Assembly (NCBI RefSeq): GCF_016892625.1
Contig: NZ_JAFEMW010000001.1
Span: 434,001 to 498,000, forward strand
Source of the DNA: Brevibacterium sp. RIT 803
GTDB lineage: Bacteria; Actinomycetota; Actinomycetes; Actinomycetales; Brevibacteriaceae
Direction: 5' to 3'
DNA length: 64,000 nt
Below are positions 16,410 to 25,353 of the stretch, piece by piece. Within the stretch, counting starts at the first letter, position 1, and every line of letters begins with the position of its first letter. Below the pieces are notes generated by a model. That model had not been told where the DNA came from, did no database searches, and worked only from the letters and a program-made list of their open reading frames with translations. Made by a program: the position numbers and the translations under genes.

Positions 16410-17405
16410 ATGACGGCAACGGCACCCGCCAACACTCAAGAGATCGCACACGCCCAATCGATCCTGAGCGGTCTGGAATCCTATCTTGACCATTTCGTCG
16501 TCGGACAGCAGCGCCTGCGCGAGAGTCTGCTCATCGGTCTCCTCTCCAGCGGCCACCTTCTCCTGGAGAGTGTCCCCGGGCTCGCCAAGACAACTGCGGC
16601 GGCGGCGCTGGCCAATGCTGTGGATGGAAAGTTCTCCCGCATCCAGTGCACGCCCGATCTGCTGCCCGCGGACATCATCGGCTCGCAGATCTACAACGCC
16701 CAAGAAGGCTCTTTCAATACAGTCCTGGGCCCGGTGCACGCCAACATCGTCCTCCTCGATGAGATCAACCGCTCGTCGGCGAAGACGCAGAGCGCCATGC
16801 TCGAGGCGATGCAGGAGAAGCAGACGACGATCGGGGGGCAGCGGTTCGAACTTCCCCGTCCTTTCCTCGTTATGGCCACACAGAACCCGATCGAACAGGA
16901 GGGCACCTACCAGCTGCCCGAAGCGCAACTCGATCGGTTCATGATCAAGGATCTCCTGACCCATCCCAACCCCAATGAGGAGATGGAGATCCTGTCGCGA
17001 CTCGATTCGGGTGTCTTCGATCGCGACTCTGTCCCGAAACCCTCCTGCAGCCTCAAGGATGTGGAGACGCTGCAGCAATACGCACGCACCATCTACGTCG
17101 ACCCGTCGATCACCCGCTACCTAGTCGAACTCGTCCATGCCACGAGGAACACCACGAAGTATCTGGGTCGCCTGGCTCCCTTCATCGAATATGGCGCCAG
17201 CCCCCGCGCCTCGATCGCCTTCACCAACGCGGGACGGGCTCTGGCGATGATCCGTGGCCGCAATTACGTCATCCCCGAAGACATCAAGGATCTGGCCCAC
17301 CGAATCCTCGCTCACCGCATCCAACTCAACTTCGAAGCCGCAGCGGAGAACATCACGAGCGCACAGGTCGTCGATGCCCTCCTCATGGCCGTCCCCACTC
17401 CCTGA
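16410..17405 (+). CDS. moxR: MoxR-family AAA+ ATPase
   Basis: A 331-residue AAA+ protein. Walker A is ESVPGLAKTTAAAALA near residue 53, Walker B IVLLDEINR near 113, sensor 1 ATQNPIEQEGTY near 156, then the PEAQLDRFM arginine-finger region. MoxR ATPases act as chaperones that remodel or assemble partners in the same operon, here a DUF58 protein and two von Willebrand factor A proteins. GAGAGG precedes the ATG. Confidence 0.95.
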   Translation: MTATAPANTQEIAHAQSILSGLESYLDHFVVGQQRLRESLLIGLLSSGHLLLESVPGLAKTTAAAALANAVDGKFSRIQCTPDLLPADIIGSQIYNAQEGSFNTVLGPVHANIVLLDEINRSSAKTQSAMLEAMQEKQTTIGGQRFELPRPFLVMATQNPIEQEGTYQLPEAQLDRFMIKDLLTHPNPNEEMEILSRLDSGVFDRDSVPKPSCSLKDVETLQQYARTIYVDPSITRYLVELVHATRNTTKYLGRLAPFIEYGASPRASIAFTNAGRALAMIRGRNYVIPEDIKDLAHRILAHRIQLNFEAAAENITSAQVVDALLMAVPTP

Positions 17406-17417
17406 TCGGGTGCATCG

Positions 17418-18302
17418 ATGACTGCTCTGCTCAATCGGATCAAAGCGCGGATGACCATCCACGCGCACCGTCGAACCCGCAGGCTCCTCGACGGGGACTA
17501 TTCCTCTGTCTTCCACGGGCACAGCCTCGACTTCGACGACCTGCGCGACTACATTCCCGGCGACGAGATCCGCGACATCGACTGGAAGGCCACGGCCCGA
17601 CACTCGAACCCGCTGGTCAAACGCTATGTTGCCCACCGCAGGCACATTCTCGCACTCGTCGTCGACTCGTCCCGTCACTTCGACGCCGTGACTTCGGCCG
17701 GGGTCGACAAGCGACAGCTTGCGATCCTCATGGCCGGAATGACCGGATACCTCGCTGTGCGCCATGGTGATGACGTGATGCTCATCCACGGCAGCGCACA
17801 GCGCACCACCGCGTCCCCCCGCAAGGGCAGCGAAGCCCACTTGGAGAACCTTCTGCAGCAGATCCTCGCCGAGGCGGGCACCGACGGAGACGGTTCGATC
17901 GATGAGCAGCTGCAGTGGATCGCCTCGCACATCAACCACCGAATGCTTGTGGTCGTCATCTCCGACCAGGCTCCGCTCGGCGCGAAGGAGGAAGCCACCA
18001 TCAAACGTCTGCGTGCACAGCACGAGATCCTATGGATCACGATCACCGACGCGGACCTTGCACAACTGCCGGCCACCTCGGCGCCGTTCGACGTCTCCCG
18101 TCCTGATGTCGGTCTGCCCACCTCCGTGATGGCCAACCCGAACGTACGCACTGAATTCCTCGCTGCGGAAGCAAGCCGCAGGCAGCACAGAATCGACCTG
18201 CTCTCGAAGCTCGGAATCTCACACACCGAAATCGCCCATCCGGACCAAGCCTTGGGCAATCTCCACACTCTTCTGCTGAGGCACCGCCGTGGGCCCCGCT
18301 GA
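17418..18302 (+). CDS. DUF58 domain protein
   Basis: A 294-residue protein following moxR by 12 nt. FDDLRDYIPGDEIRDIDWKA near residue 38 is the DUF58 signature, followed by a VWA-like fold beginning HILALVVDSSRHFD. No membrane segment is visible, so it is probably cytoplasmic and a direct MoxR partner. The next gene overlaps its 3' end by 14 nt. Confidence 0.93.
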   Translation: MTALLNRIKARMTIHAHRRTRRLLDGDYSSVFHGHSLDFDDLRDYIPGDEIRDIDWKATARHSNPLVKRYVAHRRHILALVVDSSRHFDAVTSAGVDKRQLAILMAGMTGYLAVRHGDDVMLIHGSAQRTTASPRKGSEAHLENLLQQILAEAGTDGDGSIDEQLQWIASHINHRMLVVVISDQAPLGAKEEATIKRLRAQHEILWITITDADLAQLPATSAPFDVSRPDVGLPTSVMANPNVRTEFLAAEASRRQHRIDLLSKLGISHTEIAHPDQALGNLHTLLLRHRRGPR

Positions 18303-18741
18303 GCTCGTCGGCCCCCTGCAGATCTCGGTCTGGTGGTATGTCGCCGCCGCCGTGGTTCTGCTGGCAGCCGCCCTCAACCTGTTCGCTCCGCTGCTGCGCG
18401 CGGCGGCGGGATCAGGGATGAAGTCCCGACCGCGGATTCCCATCCCTGTCCGCAGCACCTACATGTCTCGGATCGCCGCAGTCGAGTCGAAACTAAACGC
18501 GGGCGAAGCCGATGTCCGCGATTCAGCTCGGGAACTGGCGAAGATCGTGCGCGAGTTCGCCCATCACGCATGGGGCGTCAAGGCCGAACACCTCACCTAC
18601 CGAGATGCGGCTGTGGCCGGCCTCGACGACCTCGCAGAGTCCTTGTCTGGCCTCTACGAAGCAGAGTTCGCCGAGGACGACGCCAAGGATCTGGGGCCCC
18701 AGATCGCTGGCGCAAGAAAGCTGGTGACCCGATGGTCCTGA
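18289..18741 (+). CDS. Membrane-anchored protein of the MoxR/VWA operon (DUF4381-like)
   Basis: A 150-residue protein, GTG start at 18289 overlapping the DUF58 gene. Residues ~13-38 (VWWYVAAAVVLLAAALNLFA) span the membrane; the rest is a helical soluble domain (VRDSARELAKIVREFAHHAW). Position and topology match the small DUF4381-type proteins of Bat-like operons. The family call is from context. Confidence 0.7.
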   Translation: MGPAELVGPLQISVWWYVAAAVVLLAAALNLFAPLLRAAAGSGMKSRPRIPIPVRSTYMSRIAAVESKLNAGEADVRDSARELAKIVREFAHHAWGVKAEHLTYRDAAVAGLDDLAESLSGLYEAEFAEDDAKDLGPQIAGARKLVTRWS

Positions 18742-19706
18742 TGTTCTGGTGGCTGGCCCTCATCCTTCTCGTGCTTGCCGCGGCAGCAGTCTTCTTCTTC
18801 CGCAGACCCAAGGCCACCGCGTCGTCACTGGCCGTGGCGCACAGCGGCCGAATGACAAGCCTGCCCAGCTTCCGCAAAGCCATGCGGACCCGTCTGATGA
18901 CGACCGTCGCCTTCCTCGCCGTCATCGCACTCACCGGCCTCTCCACCCTCGCAGGGATCTCTCGCCCCGCTTGGGTCGAGACCGTCAATCCGGAGAAGAA
19001 GCTGCGAGATGTCATGCTCTGCCTCGACGTGTCCGGTTCGATGCTCGGCTATGACGCGGACCTCCTCGAGGCCTACCAGGAGCTCGTCGACCGATTCGAC
19101 GGTGAACGCATCGGAATGACCGTGTTCAACTCGACCGCCGTCTCCGCCTTCCCTCTCACCGATGACTACGACATGGTCCAGAACTATCTCGAGGAAGCCG
19201 AGGAGGGCTTCCGCACCTGGGGCTCTGAAGGCACCGATTACTCCTGGTCGACCTCACCTCCCAACATCGGCGGTTCCTCCCTCATCGGAGACGGACTCGT
19301 CTCCTGCGTGGACAATTTCGACCGTCAGGACGAAGACCGGTCTCGTTCGATCATCTTCGCCACCGACAACATGCTTGCCGGTGACCCTCTGTTCGACCTC
19401 GACGAAGCGACCGACATCGCTGTGGACTCCGAAGTCAGGGTCTACAGCCTCTCTCCCCCGTCGGTGCTCACGAACCCGCAGACAAAGGAACTGAAGTCGG
19501 TCTCCGATCGCACCGGCGGCAAACAGTTCGACATGGGTTCGGCATCGACGATCGATCGGATCGTCGCAGAGATCCAGAGTCAGGAGGCCGAGAACACACC
19601 TGGGCGTTCCTACACCGTCGTCCATGACATGCCCGCAGTTCCCCTCGGAATCGCGGTCTTCGGCCTCGCCGGTGTCTTCGTTCTGGCTTGGAGGACGAAA
19701 TCATGA
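18732..19706 (+). CDS. VWA-domain membrane protein (BatA-like)
   Basis: A 324-residue protein; ATG 18741 (TGATG coupling with the upstream stop) is an alternative start. Two N-terminal transmembrane helices (residues ~4-22 and ~55-75) precede a VWA domain whose metal-ion site is CLDVSGSM (DxSxS) near residue 98, with further MIDAS residues around NSTAV and TDNML. A C-terminal helix (PLGIAVFGLAGVFVLAW) anchors the end, the N-in/VWA-out/C-anchor topology of BatA. It would work with the paired VWA protein and MoxR. Confidence 0.9.
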   Translation: MVLMFWWLALILLVLAAAAVFFFRRPKATASSLAVAHSGRMTSLPSFRKAMRTRLMTTVAFLAVIALTGLSTLAGISRPAWVETVNPEKKLRDVMLCLDVSGSMLGYDADLLEAYQELVDRFDGERIGMTVFNSTAVSAFPLTDDYDMVQNYLEEAEEGFRTWGSEGTDYSWSTSPPNIGGSSLIGDGLVSCVDNFDRQDEDRSRSIIFATDNMLAGDPLFDLDEATDIAVDSEVRVYSLSPPSVLTNPQTKELKSVSDRTGGKQFDMGSASTIDRIVAEIQSQEAENTPGRSYTVVHDMPAVPLGIAVFGLAGVFVLAWRTKS

Positions 19707-20785
19707 TCTTCGATCCCGTCTTCACCTGGTTCGGATGGGGCTTCCTCGTCCTTGCCCTGCTGACCGTATGCATCATTCCGGCAGTGCGCGGGGATGGACC
19801 TCGCTGGAAATGGTTCGCACGCATGGGCATCGTCGCCGTGCTCGCACTCGCCCTGGCCCGCCCGGGCATTCCCATCAAATCCTCGACCGAGGAATACGAG
19901 GCAGCCGCCGACGTCTACTTCCTCGTCGATACGACGACCTCGATGGCCGCCGAGGACTATGACGGTGACAAGACCCGACTGGAAGGGGTGAAGAAGGACA
20001 TGTTGGAGCTGGCAGAGCAGCTGCCCGGCACCAGGATGAGCATCATCTCCTTCGCCTCGACTGCATCGACGGTCATGCCCCTGACGACCGACCATTCGGC
20101 GTTCGCTTCCGCCGTCGATGTCCTGAGTCCGGAGATGTCACTGAACTCGAACGGATCCTCCATCACCGAGGCGGGAGCTGAGCTGGACGAGCGGATGAAG
20201 TCCAATCAGGAAGATCGTCCGGACAACAAGAGCCTCGTCTTCTACTTCGGCGACGGAGAGCAGACCTCCGAGTCCCCCGTCGACTCGTGGTCATCCTTCG
20301 CCTCCCGCATCGACAGCGGCGCGGTGTTCGGCTACGGAACGTCTCAGGGCGGAAAGATGAAGGAGTCTCAGCCCTTCGGCTACGGTGCGGGTCCGGGCGG
20401 GGGCCCCGGTCTCGGTGATCCTGGTGACACCGGCGGGACCGGGGATGGTGACGGGTCCGCAGGAACGGACGGCGAGTACATCCTCGACGGACAGGGCAAT
20501 CCTGGGATCTCAACGATCGACGAGTCGAACCTCAGACAGATCTCAGACGACCTCGGTGTGAAGTACCACCACCGTGACGGCGGAGCTTCGATGTCGAGCA
20601 TGTACACAGCACCGAAGTACGATCAGACGCTGGTCCAGAAGGATGGGCGGGTCACCGTCGACGAATACTTCTGGGTCCCCCTGCTTCTCGTGTTCGCATG
20701 GATCGCGGTCGAAATGGTCTTCGGCGTCCGCGAGCTGCTGCGGCTGCGCACGATTGCGCCCAAACCAGGAGGAGGACGGTCATGA
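19703..20785 (+). CDS. VWA-domain membrane protein (BatB-like)
   Basis: A 360-residue protein starting MIFDPVFTWFGWGFLVLALL, overlapping the previous stop by ATGA. The VWA metal site is FLVDTTTSM near residue 73: DTTTS replaces the standard DxSxS first Ser by Thr. A Gly/Asp-rich low-complexity insert (about residues 228-258, GAGPGGGPGLGDPG) interrupts the domain, and a C-terminal helix (FWVPLLLVFAWIAVEMVFG) anchors it. It is paired with the upstream VWA protein. Confidence 0.9.
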   Translation: MIFDPVFTWFGWGFLVLALLTVCIIPAVRGDGPRWKWFARMGIVAVLALALARPGIPIKSSTEEYEAAADVYFLVDTTTSMAAEDYDGDKTRLEGVKKDMLELAEQLPGTRMSIISFASTASTVMPLTTDHSAFASAVDVLSPEMSLNSNGSSITEAGAELDERMKSNQEDRPDNKSLVFYFGDGEQTSESPVDSWSSFASRIDSGAVFGYGTSQGGKMKESQPFGYGAGPGGGPGLGDPGDTGGTGDGDGSAGTDGEYILDGQGNPGISTIDESNLRQISDDLGVKYHHRDGGASMSSMYTAPKYDQTLVQKDGRVTVDEYFWVPLLLVFAWIAVEMVFGVRELLRLRTIAPKPGGGRS

Positions 20786-21576
20786 ATCGGATCACTCGCA
20801 ATTGGTCGACGATGCGCAGGCTCTCTCGCGTCAACCTCATCATCGGAGCCGTCCTCCTCCTCGTGTTCGGTTATGTGGCTGTGACCGTCTACTTCGGCGC
20901 AGCTTCTCAGGTTCGCTACGCGTCGAATGATTTCCCTGGAGCGAAGAAGGCCTCAACCACGTTCCTCACACTCAGCCCGATCCAACGGCATATCGGCTAC
21001 TACAACCGCGGCACTGCAGAGGCGGCCGTCGGCGATTTCGAACCGGCGCAGGCAGACCTCGAATCCGCCCTTGAGATCGCCCCTGCCCGTGACGAATGTG
21101 CCGTGAGGATCAACCTGTCCTACGTGTATGAGAAGCTCGCCGACGAGGTCGCGGACCAAGACCCAGGACAGTCCGACGAACTCTACGACCAGTCGCTGCA
21201 GACCTTGGAAGGTGCTCCAGAGGAATGCCAGCCCAAGAAGAGCGAAGAGAAGCAGAAGAGCGACGAAGCGAAGAAGCGCGTCGAAGACAAGAAGGCCGGA
21301 GAGAAGTCGAAGCAGGAAGGCTCCGAGAGCGACGACTCCGGTGGCTCCGAGGGCGAGGATCCGAAGAACGGTGACTCCGGAGATGACTCGAAGAAGAAGG
21401 ACGAAGGTCAGGACTCCGGCGAAGGCGAGGAGAAATCCGACGGCTCGGAAGGCAAGTCCGAAGAGGAGGAGAAGCGCGACAAGCTGAAGGAGCGCGGCGA
21501 GGACTCGGAACGTCAGCAGCGCCAGCAGGGACCCGGCGGAGACGGGGGCCGTTCCGCCCCGGACAAACCGTGGTGA
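20782..21576 (+). CDS. TPR-like membrane protein with long charged tail (BatC-like)
   Basis: A 264-residue protein overlapping the previous gene by 4 nt. One transmembrane helix (residues ~20-40, VNLIIGAVLLLVFGYVAVTV) is followed by a TPR-like repeat (IGYYNRGTAEAAVGDFEPAQ). From residue ~152 to the end it is a Glu/Lys/Ser/Gly/Asp low-complexity tail with no hydrophobic residues to speak of. This closes a MoxR-DUF58-VWA-VWA-TPR operon related to Bat systems linked to envelope stress. Confidence 0.8.
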   Translation: MNRITRNWSTMRRLSRVNLIIGAVLLLVFGYVAVTVYFGAASQVRYASNDFPGAKKASTTFLTLSPIQRHIGYYNRGTAEAAVGDFEPAQADLESALEIAPARDECAVRINLSYVYEKLADEVADQDPGQSDELYDQSLQTLEGAPEECQPKKSEEKQKSDEAKKRVEDKKAGEKSKQEGSESDDSGGSEGEDPKNGDSGDDSKKKDEGQDSGEGEEKSDGSEGKSEEEEKRDKLKERGEDSERQQRQQGPGGDGGRSAPDKPW

Positions 21577-21599
21577 GGCACCTGTGAAATCATGAGTCC

Positions 21600-22709
21600 A
21601 TGAACTCTCCGGACACTTCTGCTGGCAGCACTTCGACCCCGCGGCTGCGGGCCTCACTGACAACATTCCCTCCGTACGTTCCGGGGAAGGCGCCCAAGCG
21701 AATCGACGGGCTCGCCTCGTTCAAGCTGTCCTCGAACGAAAACTACCTCGAGCCGCTGCCGGCGGTCACCGACGCCATGGTCGCTCACGCGAAGAACCCC
21801 GCTTTGTACCCCGATGACGCAGCACTGGCGCTGCGCACCGAGCTGGCCGAGCGTCTCGGCGTGAGCATCGAAGAACTCGTCGTGACCACCGGCGCCAGCG
21901 AACTGCTCGTGGCACTGACCCAGATCACTTCGGACGCCACCACGGAAGCCATCTATCCCTGGCCGTCCTTCGAAATGTATCCCCAGACGACAGGGCTGGC
22001 CGGATCGAAAAGGATCGAGGTGCCGGTACGCAACGACGGTCGACACGATCTGGACGCCATGGCGGCGGCGATCACCGATCGAACCAGTCTCATCATTCTC
22101 TGCTCCCCGAACAATCCGACGGGACCAGCACTTCGCGACGATGAAGTCCGGCGGTTCCTCGCACAGGTGCCAGACCATGTCCTCGTCGCCCTCGACGAGG
22201 CCTATTGGGAGTTCGCCACCGCCGAGGGCGTCGTCAACGGCGTCGACCTAGTGGCCGATCATCCCAATGTCGTCCTGGTCAGGACCTTCTCCAAGGCTCA
22301 CGCCCTGGCAGGCCTGCGGGTCGGATACGCCCTCGCTCACACAGCCGTGGTCCAAGGGCTGCTGAAAGCCGTCATCCCCTTCGGTGTCACCGATATCAGT
22401 CAGGCGGCCGCACTGGAATCACTGCGCCACAGCGATGAAGTCGACGTCCGAGCCAAGGAGATCGCTGCCGTTCGCGACGACTTCGCCCACGCGCTGCGCG
22501 ACCAGGGTTGGGACGTGCCTGAAGCGCAGGGGAACTTCGTGTGGCTGCCCCTTGGCCAGCTGTCGGCAGCCTTTGAAGATGCCTGCGTCGAGCAGGCCGT
22601 TGCGGTACGCAACCTCGGCGACGGGGTGCGTATCAGCATCGGTGAACAAGAAGGGCTCGACCGTGTCCTCGCGGTCGCCGCAGCCTTCTACTCCGAACAC
22701 TTCGACTGA
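21600..22709 (+). CDS. HisC-like class I/II aminotransferase
   Basis: A 369-residue PLP enzyme. SSNENYLEPLP is the substrate/PLP entry loop of HisC and aromatic aminotransferases; TTGASELL, CSPNNPTGPAL and the PLP lysine in RTFSKAHALAGLRVGY (near residue 230) are all present. It may be histidinol-phosphate aminotransferase or a phenylalanine/aromatic aminotransferase. The neighbouring ureohydrolase/ThDP genes leave open a role with arginine, but a separate transcription unit is more likely. Confidence 0.85.
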   Translation: MNSPDTSAGSTSTPRLRASLTTFPPYVPGKAPKRIDGLASFKLSSNENYLEPLPAVTDAMVAHAKNPALYPDDAALALRTELAERLGVSIEELVVTTGASELLVALTQITSDATTEAIYPWPSFEMYPQTTGLAGSKRIEVPVRNDGRHDLDAMAAAITDRTSLIILCSPNNPTGPALRDDEVRRFLAQVPDHVLVALDEAYWEFATAEGVVNGVDLVADHPNVVLVRTFSKAHALAGLRVGYALAHTAVVQGLLKAVIPFGVTDISQAAALESLRHSDEVDVRAKEIAAVRDDFAHALRDQGWDVPEAQGNFVWLPLGQLSAAFEDACVEQAVAVRNLGDGVRISIGEQEGLDRVLAVAAAFYSEHFD

Positions 22710-22740
22710 GCACATCGAGCTGGCCGGGCCGGGGCACCTC

Positions 22741-24213
22741 TCAGAGTTCTGCAAGCTCAAGGGCCAAGGCCACGGCTTGGACCGATTCCGCCCGAGTGAG
22801 GTCGCGGCCCAACAGCGTCTCGATCTTCGCCATTCGTGCACGCACTGTGTGGCGGTGGATGCCGAGTTCAGCAGCGATCGCATCCCGCACTCCTCCTGCC
22901 GCGATGAAGGCTCGCAGCGTCAGCAGCAGGTCCTGTTCGTCGCGTGAAGCAAGGAGCATGCCCAGCACTCGGTCGACGAATCTCTGCGCCGCTGACTCAT
23001 CGATCGACGACAGCAGTGCCCGCACATCCGAGGTCGCGCTTTCGTGCTGCGTTCGCCACACGGTCCAGGTGTGGTGGACCTGGGTCAGTGCGATCATCTT
23101 CGCAAACAGCGTGTCGAGTCCGGTGACCTCCGCAACCCGATCGACCGTACTCGCATGACCCGCTGCCAGTTCGGCCGCATCGAGACGGCTCTGGTCCGCC
23201 CCCTGAGCACCGGGTTCGATGACCCCGAGCATCGAACCGGCACGGACCAGGAGTGTTCCATCTCCCAGATCACCCAGCAGCGTCTCCGGGACCCCACCAC
23301 GCACATTGCCGAAGACCGTGAACTTCACTCGTGAGACCGGAGCCAGGCCGGTCTCACGCACCCACTCGGACCGAGCCTGTCCTGCCGTCAAGGGAGTTGC
23401 GAAGAGCTGTGAATCCGACCGCCGAGGCGGGACCTCTGTGATGTTCAGACTCAAGAGCGCCGCCGCAGTGGAAAGCAGCAGGCCACGGGTGCGCGGATTG
23501 CCGCTCACCTCGGCGGGGGCGAGGATCCATCCTCGAACCTGCTCGTCTCCGACCGGAACGGCTTCGACGATTCCTAACTCAGTACGCAGAAGACGCGGCG
23601 CCATCGAGGGTTTGATAGCCTCGGCAATCAGATCATGCCGCACCAGGTTCTCAGCATCGGTGCCAGTCAGTCCCCTGCCTGTGGGTGAGACGAACCGAAC
23701 GTCCGTCCCCAAAGTGCTGGCCAGATCAGCGACAAGCGCGGCGGGCCCCTGATGCGCAAGGTCGGTGGCGAACCGCCGCCCCGCACTGCTGGCCCGCGTG
23801 AGCTCTCGGTTCGTCTCCTCCTCCCGCATTCTGGTGAAGGCATCGACGACCGCGACGAAAGGAACAGGTTCGGGGACACCGAACAGTGGGAGCTCCTGAG
23901 CTGCCGCGTGCTCGATCAGCGCCGGTGGAAGCGCCCGCCACGGCAAAGCGGAGCCGAGCCCGATGCCGAGTGCAAGGACACCCGCACGCTTGAGGCGCCT
24001 GACATAGTCGCCCACGCCCTCGCCGCCGAGGTCCTGGCCGACGCCGATCGTGAGCAGAACCTCTCCCCCGGCCAACCATTCGTCGACCGCGGGCAGCTCC
24101 GAGGAGTGCACGATCGTGACGTCGGCCGATCCGGCGTTCGGCGAATCGACGACGACATCGAGAGCGAGTTCCTGACGCGCCCAGAGCTGACCCAAGGTGA
24201 CCATGAGATCCAT
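22741..24213 (-). CDS. PucR-family transcriptional regulator
   Basis: A 490-residue regulator; ATG 24204 is an alternative start. The N-terminal PucR domain (residues ~1-125) contains VHSSELPAVDEWLAGGEVLL and LTIGVGQDLGG; the C-terminus has the PucR helix-turn-helix GVRDAIAAELGIHRHTVRAR and a closing helix. It diverges from the ureohydrolase gene with operator-like repeats between them, so it probably controls that cluster and itself. It ends 31 nt from the aminotransferase stop, in convergent orientation. Confidence 0.9.
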   Translation of the reverse strand: MDLMVTLGQLWARQELALDVVVDSPNAGSADVTIVHSSELPAVDEWLAGGEVLLTIGVGQDLGGEGVGDYVRRLKRAGVLALGIGLGSALPWRALPPALIEHAAAQELPLFGVPEPVPFVAVVDAFTRMREEETNRELTRASSAGRRFATDLAHQGPAALVADLASTLGTDVRFVSPTGRGLTGTDAENLVRHDLIAEAIKPSMAPRLLRTELGIVEAVPVGDEQVRGWILAPAEVSGNPRTRGLLLSTAAALLSLNITEVPPRRSDSQLFATPLTAGQARSEWVRETGLAPVSRVKFTVFGNVRGGVPETLLGDLGDGTLLVRAGSMLGVIEPGAQGADQSRLDAAELAAGHASTVDRVAEVTGLDTLFAKMIALTQVHHTWTVWRTQHESATSDVRALLSSIDESAAQRFVDRVLGMLLASRDEQDLLLTLRAFIAAGGVRDAIAAELGIHRHTVRARMAKIETLLGRDLTRAESVQAVALALELAEL

Positions 24214-24215
24214 AC

Positions 24216-24260
24216 TATCCGCACTGGATAACTACATTTCCAAATCCTCCATGCTGGATA
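24216..24260. promoter_or_regulatory. Operator-like repeats between pucR and ureohydrolase
   Basis: TATCC-GCACT-GGATA at 24216-24230 is a perfect inverted repeat 3 bp from the PucR start. A second, looser site AATCC-N8-GGATA spans 24243-24260. The CTGGATA half-sites repeat with a 30-bp period (24224 and 24254), so two dimers could bind the same DNA face. Confidence 0.6.
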
Positions 24261-24340
24261 TTCGCGTTGTGTGAGCCACGTCCTAGGCTGATGGCAATCA
24301 CACACCACCGAGAACACTCACGAATTCGCAAGGAGAGCCG

Positions 24341-25351
24341 ATGTCGACTCAGCCCATTGGACCAGCCGATTACAGCAAGACACCACGTTTCGCGGGTCCT
24401 CCGACCTTCGGTCTGCTCCCGCGCATCGACGAGGTCGAAGCACAGCGACCAGGTGAGAAGATCGACGTCAAGATCCTCGGCGTCCCCTTCGACGCCGGCG
24501 TCAGCTACCGTCCAGGTGCACGATTCGGCCCCGCCCACATCCGCCAGTCCTCCAAGCTGCTGCGCCCTTACAACCAGGCGACGAACGTCCACGCGTTCAC
24601 CTGGCAGCAGGTCGCTGACTGTGGTGACCTGGGCGTCAACCCCTTCGACATCGAAGAGGCCATCACCGAAGTCGAACGGACAGCCGATGAGATGCGCGCT
24701 GATGGGGCCAAGCTGCTCACACTCGGCGGCGACCACACACTGGCCCTGCCGAACCTGCGTTCCCTGCACAAGACGCACGGCAAGATCGCGGTCCTGCACT
24801 TCGACGCCCACCTCGACACCTGGGACACCTACTTCGGTGCCCCGTACACGCACGGCACCCCGTTCCGTCGCGCCAGCGAAGAAGGTCTGCTCGACCTCGA
24901 GTCCTGCATGCATGTCGGCATCCGCGGACCGCTCTACGGTGAAAAGGACCTGGAAGACGATGCTGTGCTCGGATTCCAGATCATCCGCAGCGACGACTAC
25001 CAGTTCACGTCCGTCCAGGAGGTCGTGGCACGGATGCGCAGACGACTCGGCGATGCACCCGTCTACCTGTCCGTCGACATCGACGTCCTCGACCCTGCTG
25101 CCGCCCCCGGCACAGGCACCCCCGAGGCCGGCGGCATGACGAGCCGCGAACTGCTCAACTCGATTCGCGGCCTGCAGGGGCTCAACGTCGTCGGCGCCGA
25201 GATCGTCGAAGTGGCGCCCGCCTATGACCATGCCGAGATCACCGGACTCGCCGCCGCCCACGTCGGCTATGAAATGCTCTCCCTGTGGGCTGCCGAGGCC
25301 AATGGTCTCACCGGACCTTCGGGCCCCAGCGGCGAAGCACTGGGAGTCTGA
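24341..25351 (+). CDS. Ureohydrolase (agmatinase/guanidinobutyrase family)
   Basis: A 336-residue Mn2+ ureohydrolase with AAGGAGAG before the start. Metal ligands are visible: [10 protein letters not shown] near residue 128, [10 protein letters not shown] near 154, and [18 protein letters not shown] near 245. These enzymes release urea from a guanidino group (agmatine, 4-guanidinobutyrate or 3-guanidinopropionate). The two ThDP enzymes alongside favour a guanidino-acid substrate from the 2-ketoarginine route, but substrate cannot be read from sequence alone. Confidence 0.93.
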   Translation: MSTQPIGPADYSKTPRFAGPPTFGLLPRIDEVEAQRPGEKIDVKILGVPFDAGVSYRPGARFGPAHIRQSSKLLRPYNQATNVHAFTWQQVADCGDLGVNPFDIEEAITEVERTADEMRADGAKLLTLGGDHTLALPNLRSLHKTHGKIAVLHFDAHLDTWDTYFGAPYTHGTPFRRASEEGLLDLESCMHVGIRGPLYGEKDLEDDAVLGFQIIRSDDYQFTSVQEVVARMRRRLGDAPVYLSVDIDVLDPAAAPGTGTPEAGGMTSRELLNSIRGLQGLNVVGAEIVEVAPAYDHAEITGLAAAHVGYEMLSLWAAEANGLTGPSGPSGEALGV

Positions 25352-25353
25352 AG

